From Nocardioides sp. AX2bis (GTDB taxonomy: Bacteria > Actinomycetota > Actinomycetes > Propionibacteriales > Nocardioidaceae), in the NCBI RefSeq assembly GCF_902506435.1, contig NZ_LR733215.1, positions 1,695,367 to 1,759,366 on the forward strand: a stretch of DNA of 64,000 bases, in the 5' to 3' direction. The notes under the pieces were generated by a model. That model made no database searches and was not told the DNA's origin. It saw only the letters and a program-made list of their open reading frames with translations. Within the stretch, counting starts at the first letter, position 1; each line of letters starts with the position of its first letter. A program made the translations under genes and the position numbers. Positions 56,574 to 64,000 of this stretch are shown one piece after another.

Positions 56574-58286
56574 ATGCGCACCCCTGTCCGGCTGACCGCC
56601 ATGGTCGCCTCGCTGGCGGCTGCCGCGACCCTCGCCGCCGGCTGCAGCGGCCCCACCGACCCGAGCAGCGACGAGCCCGCGGGGCGCGCTGCCCAGGCGT
56701 CGCAGGACGTACGCCCCACCGCCTCCGAGCGGCTCGGTCTCGACCCCGGGTGGGGCCCGACGCGGGCCGAGCTGGACCGTGCCGCGCGGGCCGTGGACCG
56801 GATGACGCTGCCCGAGCTCGCCGGTCAGGTGATCGTGGCCCGCTGGTCGGGCACCACCACCCCGACCGCCCTGGTCGAGGACCTCGACCTCGGCGGCGTC
56901 ATCATGTTCGAGGACAACGTGGTCTCGGCCGAGCAGGTCCGCCGGACCGCCACGCAGCTCCAGCGGGGCGTACGCCGCCCGTGGCCGTTGCTGGTCGGCG
57001 TGGACCAGGAGGGCGGGCTGGTCGAGCGGCTGACCACCGGCGTCACCCGCTTCCCGGCCTTCATGAGCGCCGGGGCGGCCGACCGGCCGCGGCTGACCCA
57101 GCAGGCGTACGCCGCTGCGGGCGCGGAGCTGCGCCGTCTCGGGTTCACCACCGACTTCGCCCCCGACGCCGACGTGACCGTCGGACCGGCCGATCCGGTG
57201 ATCGGGTCGCGCTCGGCCGGCTCGGACCCGGCGGTGGTCGCCGAGCAGACCGTGGCAGCGGCGCGGGGCTACCTCGCGGGCGGCGTGCTGCCCGTCGTCA
57301 AGCACTTCCCGGGCCACGGGTCGGTCACGACCGACAGCCACCTCGCGCTGCCGGTGCAGGGGCGCAGCCGCGCCGAGCTCCGTGACACCGACCTGGTGCC
57401 GTTCCGGGCCGCCGTCGACGCGGGCCTGCCGGCGGTGATGATCGGCCACCTGGCCGTCACCGCGGTGGACCCCGGCGTGCCCGCGACCGTCTCCCGCCCG
57501 GTCGTCACGGGTCTCCTGCGCGAGGACCTCGGCTTCGACGGCGTCGTGGTCAGCGACGCCCTCGAGATGGCCGCGCTAGACGGCGTGGACCGGCCCGCGG
57601 TCGGCTTCCTGCGCGCCGGCGGCGACCTGGTGCTGCTGCCCCCGGACCCCGCGGCGACCCGTGCGTCGATCCTGGCGGCCGTGCGCAGCGGGGACCTGGA
57701 CCGGCGGCGCCTCGAGCAGGCTGCGGCCCGGGTGGGCGCGATGCTCCTCCACCAGGAGGCCACGCCGCCCGGGCGCGGCGGCCCGTCGAGCGCCGCGGGA
57801 CCGGCGCGGGCGTTGTCGGCGGCGGCGGTCACCGTCGCCACCGGCGCCTGCCGCGGCCCGCTGGTCCGGGGGCCCCTGGTGCCGATGGGGGACGCCGCGG
57901 CGGTGGGCGCCTTCCGTACGGCCGCGCAGGCTGCCGGCGTCCCGCTCGGCTCCGTCTCCGAGACCCGCCCGCCCCGTCCGGTCCCCACCGGTCGCAGCCG
58001 CGCCGACGCCCGCGCCCTGGACGCGTGGCGTGCCACGCCGGCGAGCACGGTCGTCGACGGGACGCCCGTACGCCTCGGCACGACCGACGGCCCGGGCGCG
58101 CCCGGGGTGCTGGTCGCGACGGACTCGCCCTACCTGCTCGGGTACGCCGACGCGCCGGTGGAGGTCGCGACCTACGGCACGACGCCCGGCGCGATGACGG
58201 CGCTGGTGCAGGTGCTCACCGGTGAGGCGCGAGCCCCCGGCCGGCTCCCGGTGGCCGTCGACGGCGTCGAGCGCCGCGGCTGCTGA
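56574..58286 (+). CDS. glycoside hydrolase family 3 lipoprotein (NagZ-like)
   Basis: 570 aa from ATG 56574 (CAGCAT box 7 nt upstream). Lipoprotein signal with lipobox LAAG and Cys24. GH3 catalytic domain: VGVDQEGGLVERL, TTDFAPDADVTVG, KHFPGHGSVTTDSH (NagZ-type catalytic His loop) and the nucleophile Asp in GVVVSDALEM. C-terminal ~150 residues form the second GH3 domain. N-acetyl-beta-glucosaminidase acting on peptidoglycan fragments outside the cell is likely, given the lipoprotein anchor. Confidence 0.9.
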   Translation: MRTPVRLTAMVASLAAAATLAAGCSGPTDPSSDEPAGRAAQASQDVRPTASERLGLDPGWGPTRAELDRAARAVDRMTLPELAGQVIVARWSGTTTPTALVEDLDLGGVIMFEDNVVSAEQVRRTATQLQRGVRRPWPLLVGVDQEGGLVERLTTGVTRFPAFMSAGAADRPRLTQQAYAAAGAELRRLGFTTDFAPDADVTVGPADPVIGSRSAGSDPAVVAEQTVAAARGYLAGGVLPVVKHFPGHGSVTTDSHLALPVQGRSRAELRDTDLVPFRAAVDAGLPAVMIGHLAVTAVDPGVPATVSRPVVTGLLREDLGFDGVVVSDALEMAALDGVDRPAVGFLRAGGDLVLLPPDPAATRASILAAVRSGDLDRRRLEQAAARVGAMLLHQEATPPGRGGPSSAAGPARALSAAAVTVATGACRGPLVRGPLVPMGDAAAVGAFRTAAQAAGVPLGSVSETRPPRPVPTGRSRADARALDAWRATPASTVVDGTPVRLGTTDGPGAPGVLVATDSPYLLGYADAPVEVATYGTTPGAMTALVQVLTGEARAPGRLPVAVDGVERRGC

Positions 58287-58296
58287 CGCGCAGCCT

Positions 58297-58362
58297 GTCC
58301 GCAACCGTCATCTCGAGGCGCCGCGAGCGTCATCTCGGCTGTCCGCGAGCGTCATCTCGGCT
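58297..58362. repeat. three tandem 22-bp repeats
   Basis: Units at 58297, 58319 and 58341 with consensus GTCCGCGAGCGTCATCTCGG (plus CT); unit 1 diverges (CAACCGTCATCTCGAGG). They fill the gap between two convergent genes and the third touches the carbonic anhydrase stop. No clear hairpin beyond short CGAG/CTCG pairings within units. Confidence 0.8.
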
Positions 58363-58856
58363 CAGAGGCGCTGGTCCAGGAGGCCGGTGTCGACGTCGTA
58401 GACGAACCCGCCGACCTGGACGGAGTCCGGGATGAGCGGGTGGGTGCGGACCTTGCGGACGTCCTCGGCCAGCGCCTCGTCCTGGTCGGCCACGACGTGG
58501 ATCGGCTGCCAGGAGGCGTCGCCGCCGGCCGACTCGGCCACGCGACGGCGCAGCTCGGCCTCGGTGTTGCTGGCCACCGCGCAGCGGGTGTGCGGCACCA
58601 CGAGGATGCGCGAGACGTTCAGCAGGTGCACGGCCAGCACGAGCGCCTCCAGCGCCTGCGGGGTCACCCGCCCGCCGGGGTTGCGGAAGATCTTGGCGTC
58701 GCCGAGGCCGAGGCCGACCATCTCCAGCGGCTGGATCCGCGAGTCCATGCAGGTCACGATCGCCACGCCGGCGCGGGCGACACCGTCGAACCCGGAGACG
58801 TCGTTGGCGGCGGCGTACGCCTCGTTGGCAGCGATCAGGTCGTCGAAGGAGTCCAC
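58362..58856 (-). CDS. beta-class carbonic anhydrase
   Basis: 164 aa from GTG 58856, 7 nt after a minus-strand TAGGTT box; a TTG at 58865 is the alternative. Zinc ligands CMDSR (Cys and Asp) and HTRC (His and Cys) are in the order of the family. Interconverts CO2 and bicarbonate. Small single-domain form; nearest relatives are the Rv1284-type. It could supply bicarbonate for the cyanase gene upstream, but there is no direct linkage. Confidence 0.92.
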   Translation of the reverse strand: MDSFDDLIAANEAYAAANDVSGFDGVARAGVAIVTCMDSRIQPLEMVGLGLGDAKIFRNPGGRVTPQALEALVLAVHLLNVSRILVVPHTRCAVASNTEAELRRRVAESAGGDASWQPIHVVADQDEALAEDVRKVRTHPLIPDSVQVGGFVYDVDTGLLDQRL

Positions 58857-58863
58857 GGGCCGC

Positions 58864-58869
58864 AACCTA
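58864..58869 (-). promoter_or_regulatory. -10 box (TAGGTT) of the carbonic anhydrase gene
   Basis: Minus-strand TAGGTT, seven bases, then GTG 58856. Confidence 0.5.
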
Positions 58870-58892
58870 TCGCCGCAGGGCGGGTGGCGTCG

Positions 58893-60698
58893 TCAGCCTG
58901 AGGTGAGGACCGCGTCACGTGGGTCGACCTCGCGGGTGCGGGCGCCGCGGAACAGCCACAGCGCCAGCACCGCCGCGACGACGGCGCAGACCGCGGCGCC
59001 GGCGAAGACGGCCTGCTCCTGCGGGATGCTGGCCGCGGCCAGCAGGTCGGTGTAGGCCTGGCAGCGGGTGCGGCCGTCGCACACGTCGACCGCGGCGGGC
59101 ATGGGGTCGTCCTCCAACGCGGCGTAGTAGCGCCGCAGCCCGATGGCCGTGAGGGCCGAGATGCCGACGAGCATGCCGACCATCCGCGCGACCACGACCA
59201 CGGCGCTGGCCAGGCCGTGCACGGCGGCGTCGGTGCTGGCCAGCACGGCGGCGTTGACCGGCGCCAGCGCGAGGCCGAAGCCGAACCCGCAGGCCACGAG
59301 GACCACGTCGGAGGCGACGCTCTCGAGGCTGTCGACGCCCCAGGTGCTCATCACCGCGAAGGCCGCGGCGGCGAGCGTCATCCCGGCGGCGGTGATCACG
59401 CCGGCCGGGAGCCGCCGCACGAGGTAACCGCCGACGACGGCACCCACGGGGAGCGCGACCAGGAAGCGCACCAGCACCAGCGCGGCCATCAGCTGCGAGT
59501 CGCGGTAGGTGGTGGTGCGGGCGAAGAGGGGGATGTCGACGACGGCGGCGATCAGGGCGGCGCCGACGAAGAAGCTGACCACCGCCGCGCCCCAGGCCGG
59601 TCGCGCGCGCAGCGCACCCCGCGGCACCAGGGGGTCGGCGGCGCGACGCAGGTGCACCACCAGCGCCACGGTGGCCATCGCGGAGCCCAGGAGGTACCAC
59701 CAGCCCTGCTCGGCGAAGAGCTCGATCGCGGGGTCCGCGGTCGCGAAGGCCAGGATCACCCCGCCCAGCGCCACCGCGAGGTACGTCGCGCCGACCAGGT
59801 CCGCGGCCCGGGCGGTGCGCCACCACCCGCGCAGGTCGAGCAGCGGCCGCCGGGCGAGAAGGCACCACACCACCAGCAGGGCCAGCGCCGCCATCGCGGC
59901 CAGGCCGACCGGCGTCAGCCAGCGGCCGCCGGGCACCAGGCCGACGAAGACCTGGCCCCAGGTCAGGTCGCGCAGCAGCGCCGAGGGCCGGAGCACGACC
60001 AGGAGCGCCAGCACGGTCGCGACGAGCAGCAGGAGCAGCCCGACGAGGTCGGGCCGCCGTCGTCCGGGGGGCCCGCCCCCGTACGGCGTCCGCGCGGCCG
60101 CCGCGCGCACCGCCGGGTCCCGCCGGGCCAGCGCGCGCACGGCCAGGGCCAGCGCCACGCCGACGACGAGGTTGAGCACGAAGATCGCGCGCCAGTCGGC
60201 CACGGCCAGCACGACCGCCCCGAGCAGCGGGCCGAGCACGGAGCCGGCCTCCTGGACCGCCGAGACGATGCCGAGCGGCACCCCGCGCCGGTGGACCGGG
60301 TACAGGTCGGCCACCAGCGCCAGGGTGGCCGGGACCAGGCCGCCGCCGCCGAGGCCCTGCAGGAAGCGGCCCACCACCATGCTGGGCATGTCGTAGGCCA
60401 GCGCGGTGACCAGGGAGCCGAGCGCGAAGACGACCAGGGAGCCGACGAGGACCGGGGTACGCCCGCGCAGGTCGGCGATCCGCCCGATCAGCGGCAGGAT
60501 CGCGACGTAGCCGAGCAGGAAGCCGGAGATGATCGGGGCCGCGCGCTGCAGCTCCTCGGCCGAGATGCCGACCGAGGCGACCATGTCGGGCAGGGCCAGC
60601 ACGACGACGTAGGTGTCGGCGGCGGCGAAGGCCACCGCCACGGCGGCCAGGGCCAGCAGCACCCGCGAGCGGGTCGCGACCCGCTCCGTCCCGCTCAC
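58893..60698 (-). CDS. major facilitator superfamily transporter, P55-like
   Basis: 601 aa, about 14 transmembrane helices. MFS motif A-like GRIADLRGRTPVLVGS and motif C-like GIVSAVQEAGSVLGPLLGA mark the drug:H+ antiporter 2 (DHA2) group. A soluble loop precedes the second half; a predicted extracellular acidic segment with two Cys (DVCDGRTRCQAYTD) lies near the end. The start GTG/ATG at 60698 overlaps the lprG-like stop by 4 bases. That pairing with an LprG-type lipoprotein identifies it as a P55 (Rv1410c) counterpart. In mycobacteria this pair exports lipids such as triacylglycerides. Confidence 0.88.
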   Translation of the reverse strand: MSGTERVATRSRVLLALAAVAVAFAAADTYVVVLALPDMVASVGISAEELQRAAPIISGFLLGYVAILPLIGRIADLRGRTPVLVGSLVVFALGSLVTALAYDMPSMVVGRFLQGLGGGGLVPATLALVADLYPVHRRGVPLGIVSAVQEAGSVLGPLLGAVVLAVADWRAIFVLNLVVGVALALAVRALARRDPAVRAAAARTPYGGGPPGRRRPDLVGLLLLLVATVLALLVVLRPSALLRDLTWGQVFVGLVPGGRWLTPVGLAAMAALALLVVWCLLARRPLLDLRGWWRTARAADLVGATYLAVALGGVILAFATADPAIELFAEQGWWYLLGSAMATVALVVHLRRAADPLVPRGALRARPAWGAAVVSFFVGAALIAAVVDIPLFARTTTYRDSQLMAALVLVRFLVALPVGAVVGGYLVRRLPAGVITAAGMTLAAAAFAVMSTWGVDSLESVASDVVLVACGFGFGLALAPVNAAVLASTDAAVHGLASAVVVVARMVGMLVGISALTAIGLRRYYAALEDDPMPAAVDVCDGRTRCQAYTDLLAAASIPQEQAVFAGAAVCAVVAAVLALWLFRGARTREVDPRDAVLTSG

Positions 60699-61444
60699 GG
60701 GGCGGTGATGTCCTGCTCGGTGCCGTAGTCGGTCAGGTCGACGGTGTAGGTCATCTCGGCGCTCGCGGGGTAGAACACCCCGGTCAGCTCCGCCGAGCGC
60801 AGCTCGCCGTCCTCGGTGATCGTGTAGACCACGTCGAAGTCGCCCTCGGCGGAGGGGATGACGTTGGTCATCACCTCGTCGGTGACCGAGCCGGAGTACT
60901 CGGTCAGCACCTCGCTGTTGTCGGCCCCGCCCCGCACGGTCTCGCCCTCGGTGGGCTCCTCGGTCGCGGTCAGCAGGGTCGAGACGCCCTGCTCGGGGTC
61001 GATCAGCTCGGCGGGGTCGGGGGCGCCGTACTCACCGGGGTCGATGGTCTGGAAGCCGGGCACGAGCGGCAGCTCGGCGTAGACCTCGCCGCCGACGGCG
61101 ACCACGGGCACCTCGACGGAGTTGCCGGCCAGGCTGACCGCGATCTGGCCCTCGAAGGCCGGCGCGGCGGTGGCCACGCCGGTGGCGCTGGTGATGCCGG
61201 TGGTGCCGTCGGGCAGGTTCTCGGTGGTCAGCGACAGCTGGACGCCCGACGTGTCGTCGAGCGTGGTCTTGGCCTGGGCCAGGACCTCCTCGGGCGTCGG
61301 CGCGGTGTCGCCGCCGCTGCCGGTGCCTCCCTCGTCACCGGAGCAGCCGGCCAGCAGGCCGACCGGGACGAGCAGGGCGGCGGCGAGGGCGGCCGAGGGC
61401 AGGGACGACGCGCGCGGGCGCGGTCGGAGGGCGCGGCGGAGCAT
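60695..61444 (-). CDS. LppX/LprG-family lipoprotein
   Basis: 249 aa from ATG 61444 (5 nt after the parC stop). Lipoprotein signal with lipobox LLAG/Cys34. Mature part has an all-beta LolA-like fold pattern: VLAQAKTTLDDTSGVQLSLTTENLP, AAPAFEGQIAVSLAGNSVEVPVVAVGGEVYAELPL, and the C-terminal AELTGVFYPASAEMTYTVDL. LprG carries lipids in a hydrophobic pocket. Together with the P55-like gene downstream it forms the conserved two-gene unit. Confidence 0.88.
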   Translation of the reverse strand: MLRRALRPRPRASSLPSAALAAALLVPVGLLAGCSGDEGGTGSGGDTAPTPEEVLAQAKTTLDDTSGVQLSLTTENLPDGTTGITSATGVATAAPAFEGQIAVSLAGNSVEVPVVAVGGEVYAELPLVPGFQTIDPGEYGAPDPAELIDPEQGVSTLLTATEEPTEGETVRGGADNSEVLTEYSGSVTDEVMTNVIPSAEGDFDVVYTITEDGELRSAELTGVFYPASAEMTYTVDLTDYGTEQDITAP

Positions 61445-61448
61445 GCCC

Positions 61449-64000
61449 TCAGCCTCCCACACCGTCGGTCGCGGGCCCCGGCTCGGAGCCCGCGTCGGGG
61501 AGGGTCCCCGGCCCGGCCCCGAGGGCCGCGGGGGAGGCGCCCAGGGCCTCGGCGCAGGCGGCGACGGGCTGGGTCAGCGGCACCCCGGACCCGTCGCGGC
61601 GCCCCGTCGGGGCGGGCAGCTCGACGGGCGCGCCGCTCGCGGCCGCGGCCCGCGCCGGGGCGGGCCCGACCCAGGCCAGGAGCAGGGTGTCCTCGCCGCG
61701 CAGGAAGCGGTGGCAGCGCACGCCGCCCGTCGCGCGTCCCTTGGCGGGGTACTCGGTGAACGGGGTCAGCTTGGCCGCGCCGACCTCGGTGCCCGGCAGC
61801 GCCGTCGAGGCGCCCGAGACGGTCAGCACCTCGTGGCCCTGCGGCGCGGTCGGGTCCGTGGCGCCGAAGAACAGCACCCGTTCGCCGGCGCCGAGCTTGA
61901 TGCCGGCGACGCCGCCGCCCGTGCGCCCCTGGGGACGCACCGCCTCGGCACCGAAGTGCAGCAGCTGGGCGTCGCTGGACACGAAGCAGAGCTGCTCACG
62001 GCCGGTGGCCAGCTCGACGGCGCCGACGACCTCGTCACCGTCGGCGAGGCGGAGGACCTCCCAGACGTCGCGGTTCAGGACCTCGGGGTTGACCCGCTTG
62101 ACCACGCCCGCGCGGGTGCCGAGGGCCAGCCCGGGCCCGTCCTCGGCCAGCGTGCACAGGGCCAGTGCCCGCTCGCCGGGGTCGAGGACCAGCAGCTCGG
62201 TCAGCGGCACCCCGCCCTGGAGGTCGGGGTGGGAGTTCGACGGGGGAAGCGCCGGGAGGTCCAGGACCCCGAGGCGGTGCAGCCGCCCGAGGGAGGTCAG
62301 CACGCCGACCTCGCCCCGCGTCGTGGCGCGGACCGAGGAGACCACGACGTCGTGCGCGCGGCGGGCGTCGCTGCCGTCGGTGGCGCCGGAGACCCCGCCG
62401 CCCGCGGCGTCCGGGTCCAGCGGCGCGGTGCGGGCCAGCAGCCCGGCCGACGACAGCAGGGCCAGGCAGGGGTCGTCGGCGACCTCGAGCGCACCGGCGG
62501 CGGCCGCGGCGGCCGGTGCCCCGGCCGACTCGAGCAGCACCGTACGACGGGGGGTGCCGTAGGTCGCGGCGACCTCGGCGAGCTCGGCCGACACGACCCC
62601 GCGCAGCAGCGCGTCGTCGGCCAGGATCGCGTCGAGCTCCTCGATCTCGCGGCGCAGCTGCTCCTGCTCCTTCTCCAGCTCGATCCGGCTGAAGCGGGTC
62701 AGCCGGCGCAGCTGCATCTCGAGGATGTAGTCGGCCTGGGCGCGCGACAGGTCGAAGACCGTGCTCAGCCGCTCCCGCGCCGCGCCGGCGTCGTCGCTGG
62801 AGCGGATCACCGCGATGACCTCGTCGATGTCCAGCAGCGCGACCAGCAGGCCGTCGACCAGGTGCAGCCGGTCGGCCTTGCGGTCGCGGCGGAACTGCGA
62901 GCGTCGGCGGACGACCTCGAAGCGGTGGGCCAGGAACACCTCGAGCATCTGCTTCAGGCCCAGGGTGCGCGGCTGGCCGTCGACCAGCGCCACGGCGTTG
63001 ATGCCGAAGGAGTCCTCCAACGGCGTGGACTTGTAGAGCTGCTCGAGCAGGGCCTCGGGCACGAAGCCGTTCTTGACCTCGATCACCAGCCGCAGGCCGT
63101 GCTCGCGGTCGGTGAGGTCCTTGATGTCGGCGATGCCCTGCAGCTTCTTGCCCTGCACCAGGGTCTTGATCCGCTCGACGACCTTCTCGGTGCCCACGCC
63201 GTACGGCAGCTCGGTCACCACGATGCCCTTGCGCCGACCGACCGGCTCCACCCGGGCCGTGGCGCGCATCTTGAATGACCCGCGCCCGGTCTCGTAGGCG
63301 TCGCGGATCCCGGCCAGGCCGACGATCTTGCCGCCGGTCGGCAGGTCGGGCCCGGGCACGAACCGCATCAGGTCCTCGGTGCCGGCCGCGGGGTGCGTGA
63401 TCAGGTGGCGCAGCGCCTGGACGACCTCGACCAGGTTGTGGGGGGCCATGTTGGTGGCCATCCCGACCGCGATGCCGGTGGTGCCGTTGACGACCAGGTT
63501 CGGGATGGCGGCCGGCAGCACCGACGGCTCGAGCTCGCGGCTGTCGTAGTTGGGCCGGAAGTCGACGGTGTCCTCGTCGATCGAGGCCGTCATCGCCACG
63601 GCCGGGGCGTCCATCCGGCACTCGGTGTAGCGCATCGCGGCCGGCGAGTCGTCGGGTGAGCCGAAGTTGCCGTGCCCGTCGACCATCGGCAGCCGCATCG
63701 ACCACGGCTGGGCGGTGCGCACGAGGGCGTCGTAGATCGCGGTGTCGCCGTGCGGGTGCAGGCGACCCATCACCTCGCCGACCACGCGGGCGCACTTCAC
63801 GTGCCCCCGCTCGGGGGTCAGGTTCATCTGCTGCATCGTGTAGAGGATCCGGCGCTGGACCGGCTTCAGGCCGTCCCGGGCGTCGGGCAGCGCCCGGGAG
63901 TAGATGACGGAGTAGGCGTACTCGAGGAACGAGGTGCGCATCTCCTCGCCGACGTCGATGTCGAGGACGTGCTCCTCGACCTCGTCGGGCGGGGGAGGGG
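61449..64000 (-). CDS. parC: DNA topoisomerase IV subunit A (N-terminus cut by window end)
   Basis: At least 850 aa in this window, running off the right edge; the visible frame begins with a proline-rich, acidic start ([17 protein letters not shown]) before [32 protein letters not shown]. Catalytic Tyr in AAMRYTE, with preceding [17 protein letters not shown]. The tower/coiled coil region and the C-terminal beta-pinwheel repeats ([41 protein letters not shown]) follow. The stop is 4 nt upstream of the lprG-like ATG. Works with ParE at 53854 to decatenate chromosomes. Confidence 0.93.
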   Translation of the reverse strand, partial: PPPPDEVEEHVLDIDVGEEMRTSFLEYAYSVIYSRALPDARDGLKPVQRRILYTMQQMNLTPERGHVKCARVVGEVMGRLHPHGDTAIYDALVRTAQPWSMRLPMVDGHGNFGSPDDSPAAMRYTECRMDAPAVAMTASIDEDTVDFRPNYDSRELEPSVLPAAIPNLVVNGTTGIAVGMATNMAPHNLVEVVQALRHLITHPAAGTEDLMRFVPGPDLPTGGKIVGLAGIRDAYETGRGSFKMRATARVEPVGRRKGIVVTELPYGVGTEKVVERIKTLVQGKKLQGIADIKDLTDREHGLRLVIEVKNGFVPEALLEQLYKSTPLEDSFGINAVALVDGQPRTLGLKQMLEVFLAHRFEVVRRRSQFRRDRKADRLHLVDGLLVALLDIDEVIAVIRSSDDAGAARERLSTVFDLSRAQADYILEMQLRRLTRFSRIELEKEQEQLRREIEELDAILADDALLRGVVSAELAEVAATYGTPRRTVLLESAGAPAAAAAAGALEVADDPCLALLSSAGLLARTAPLDPDAAGGGVSGATDGSDARRAHDVVVSSVRATTRGEVGVLTSLGRLHRLGVLDLPALPPSNSHPDLQGGVPLTELLVLDPGERALALCTLAEDGPGLALGTRAGVVKRVNPEVLNRDVWEVLRLADGDEVVGAVELATGREQLCFVSSDAQLLHFGAEAVRPQGRTGGGVAGIKLGAGERVLFFGATDPTAPQGHEVLTVSGASTALPGTEVGAAKLTPFTEYPAKGRATGGVRCHRFLRGEDTLLLAWVGPAPARAAAASGAPVELPAPTGRRDGSGVPLTQPVAACAEALGASPAALGAGPGTLPDAGSEPGPATDGVGG

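Overview
The window is about 72% G+C by eye. It has GTG and occasional TTG starts, G/C-ending codons and start/stop overlaps of 1 or 4 bases. Gene order is that of a high-GC actinobacterium. The pairing of a shikimate operon with efp-nusB and then pyrR-pyrB-pyrC, the rpoD(HrdB)/parE/parC block, DUF7455 beside parE, and an LprG-P55 pair all point to Actinomycetes, most likely a member of the Propionibacteriales such as Nocardioides. The genus is inference from gene order and protein style; no rRNA is present to confirm it.

Layout. (1) 1-6892: the end of aspS, then a five-gene oligopeptide/dipeptide ABC importer. (2) 6904-15221: rarA, two small proteins, alaS, ruvX, mltG, aroE and a prepilin peptidase, with tight overlaps from ruvX onward. 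(3) 15242-15699: a 0.46 kb intergenic cluster of six nested palindromes. (4) 15798-20191: aroC-aroK-aroB-aroQ, then efp and nusB. (5) 20234-24974: four accessory genes (flavin disulfide oxidoreductase-like, DUF1206, MinD-like ATPase, quinone oxidoreductase-like) between nusB and the pyrimidine operon, punctuated by palindromes. (6) 25141-28081: pyrR-pyrB-pyrC behind a predicted PyrR-responsive leader, then helicase hrpB, rpsA and coaE. (7) 33231-39771, mostly on the minus strand: GNAT enzymes, a group 2 sigma factor, oligopeptidase B and DNA polymerase IV. (8) 39904-46951: DUF4192, a glutamate-cysteine ligase-like enzyme, a stress protein, a DUF305 lipoprotein, thiol peroxidase, an HhH-GPD repair protein and the principal sigma factor. 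(9) 47073-53614: small membrane proteins, a secreted excalibur-nuclease, an N-acetylmuramoyl-alanine amidase, cyanase, a LapA-like protein, a DMT exporter and DUF7455. (10) 53854-64000: parE, a MazG-like pyrophosphohydrolase bracketed by 67-bp direct repeats, a GH3 lipoprotein, a beta-carbonic anhydrase, then (minus strand) parC-lprG-P55.

Most of the window is core metabolism and information processing. The least explained signals lie between genes. Several intergenic elements share one architecture: an outer perfect stem, a small and usually symmetric internal loop, an inner stem and a tiny centre. Three of them share the core GGGACGTCATACG or close to it. Two near-identical copies bracket the MazG-like gene. 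A second recurrent signal is a TAnnnT box 6-8 nt before the start codon of many first genes, which predicts widespread leaderless transcription. In three cases the TAG stop codon of one gene is also the start of the next gene's -10 box.

No tRNA, rRNA, CRISPR array, insertion sequence, integrase or phage gene was recognised.
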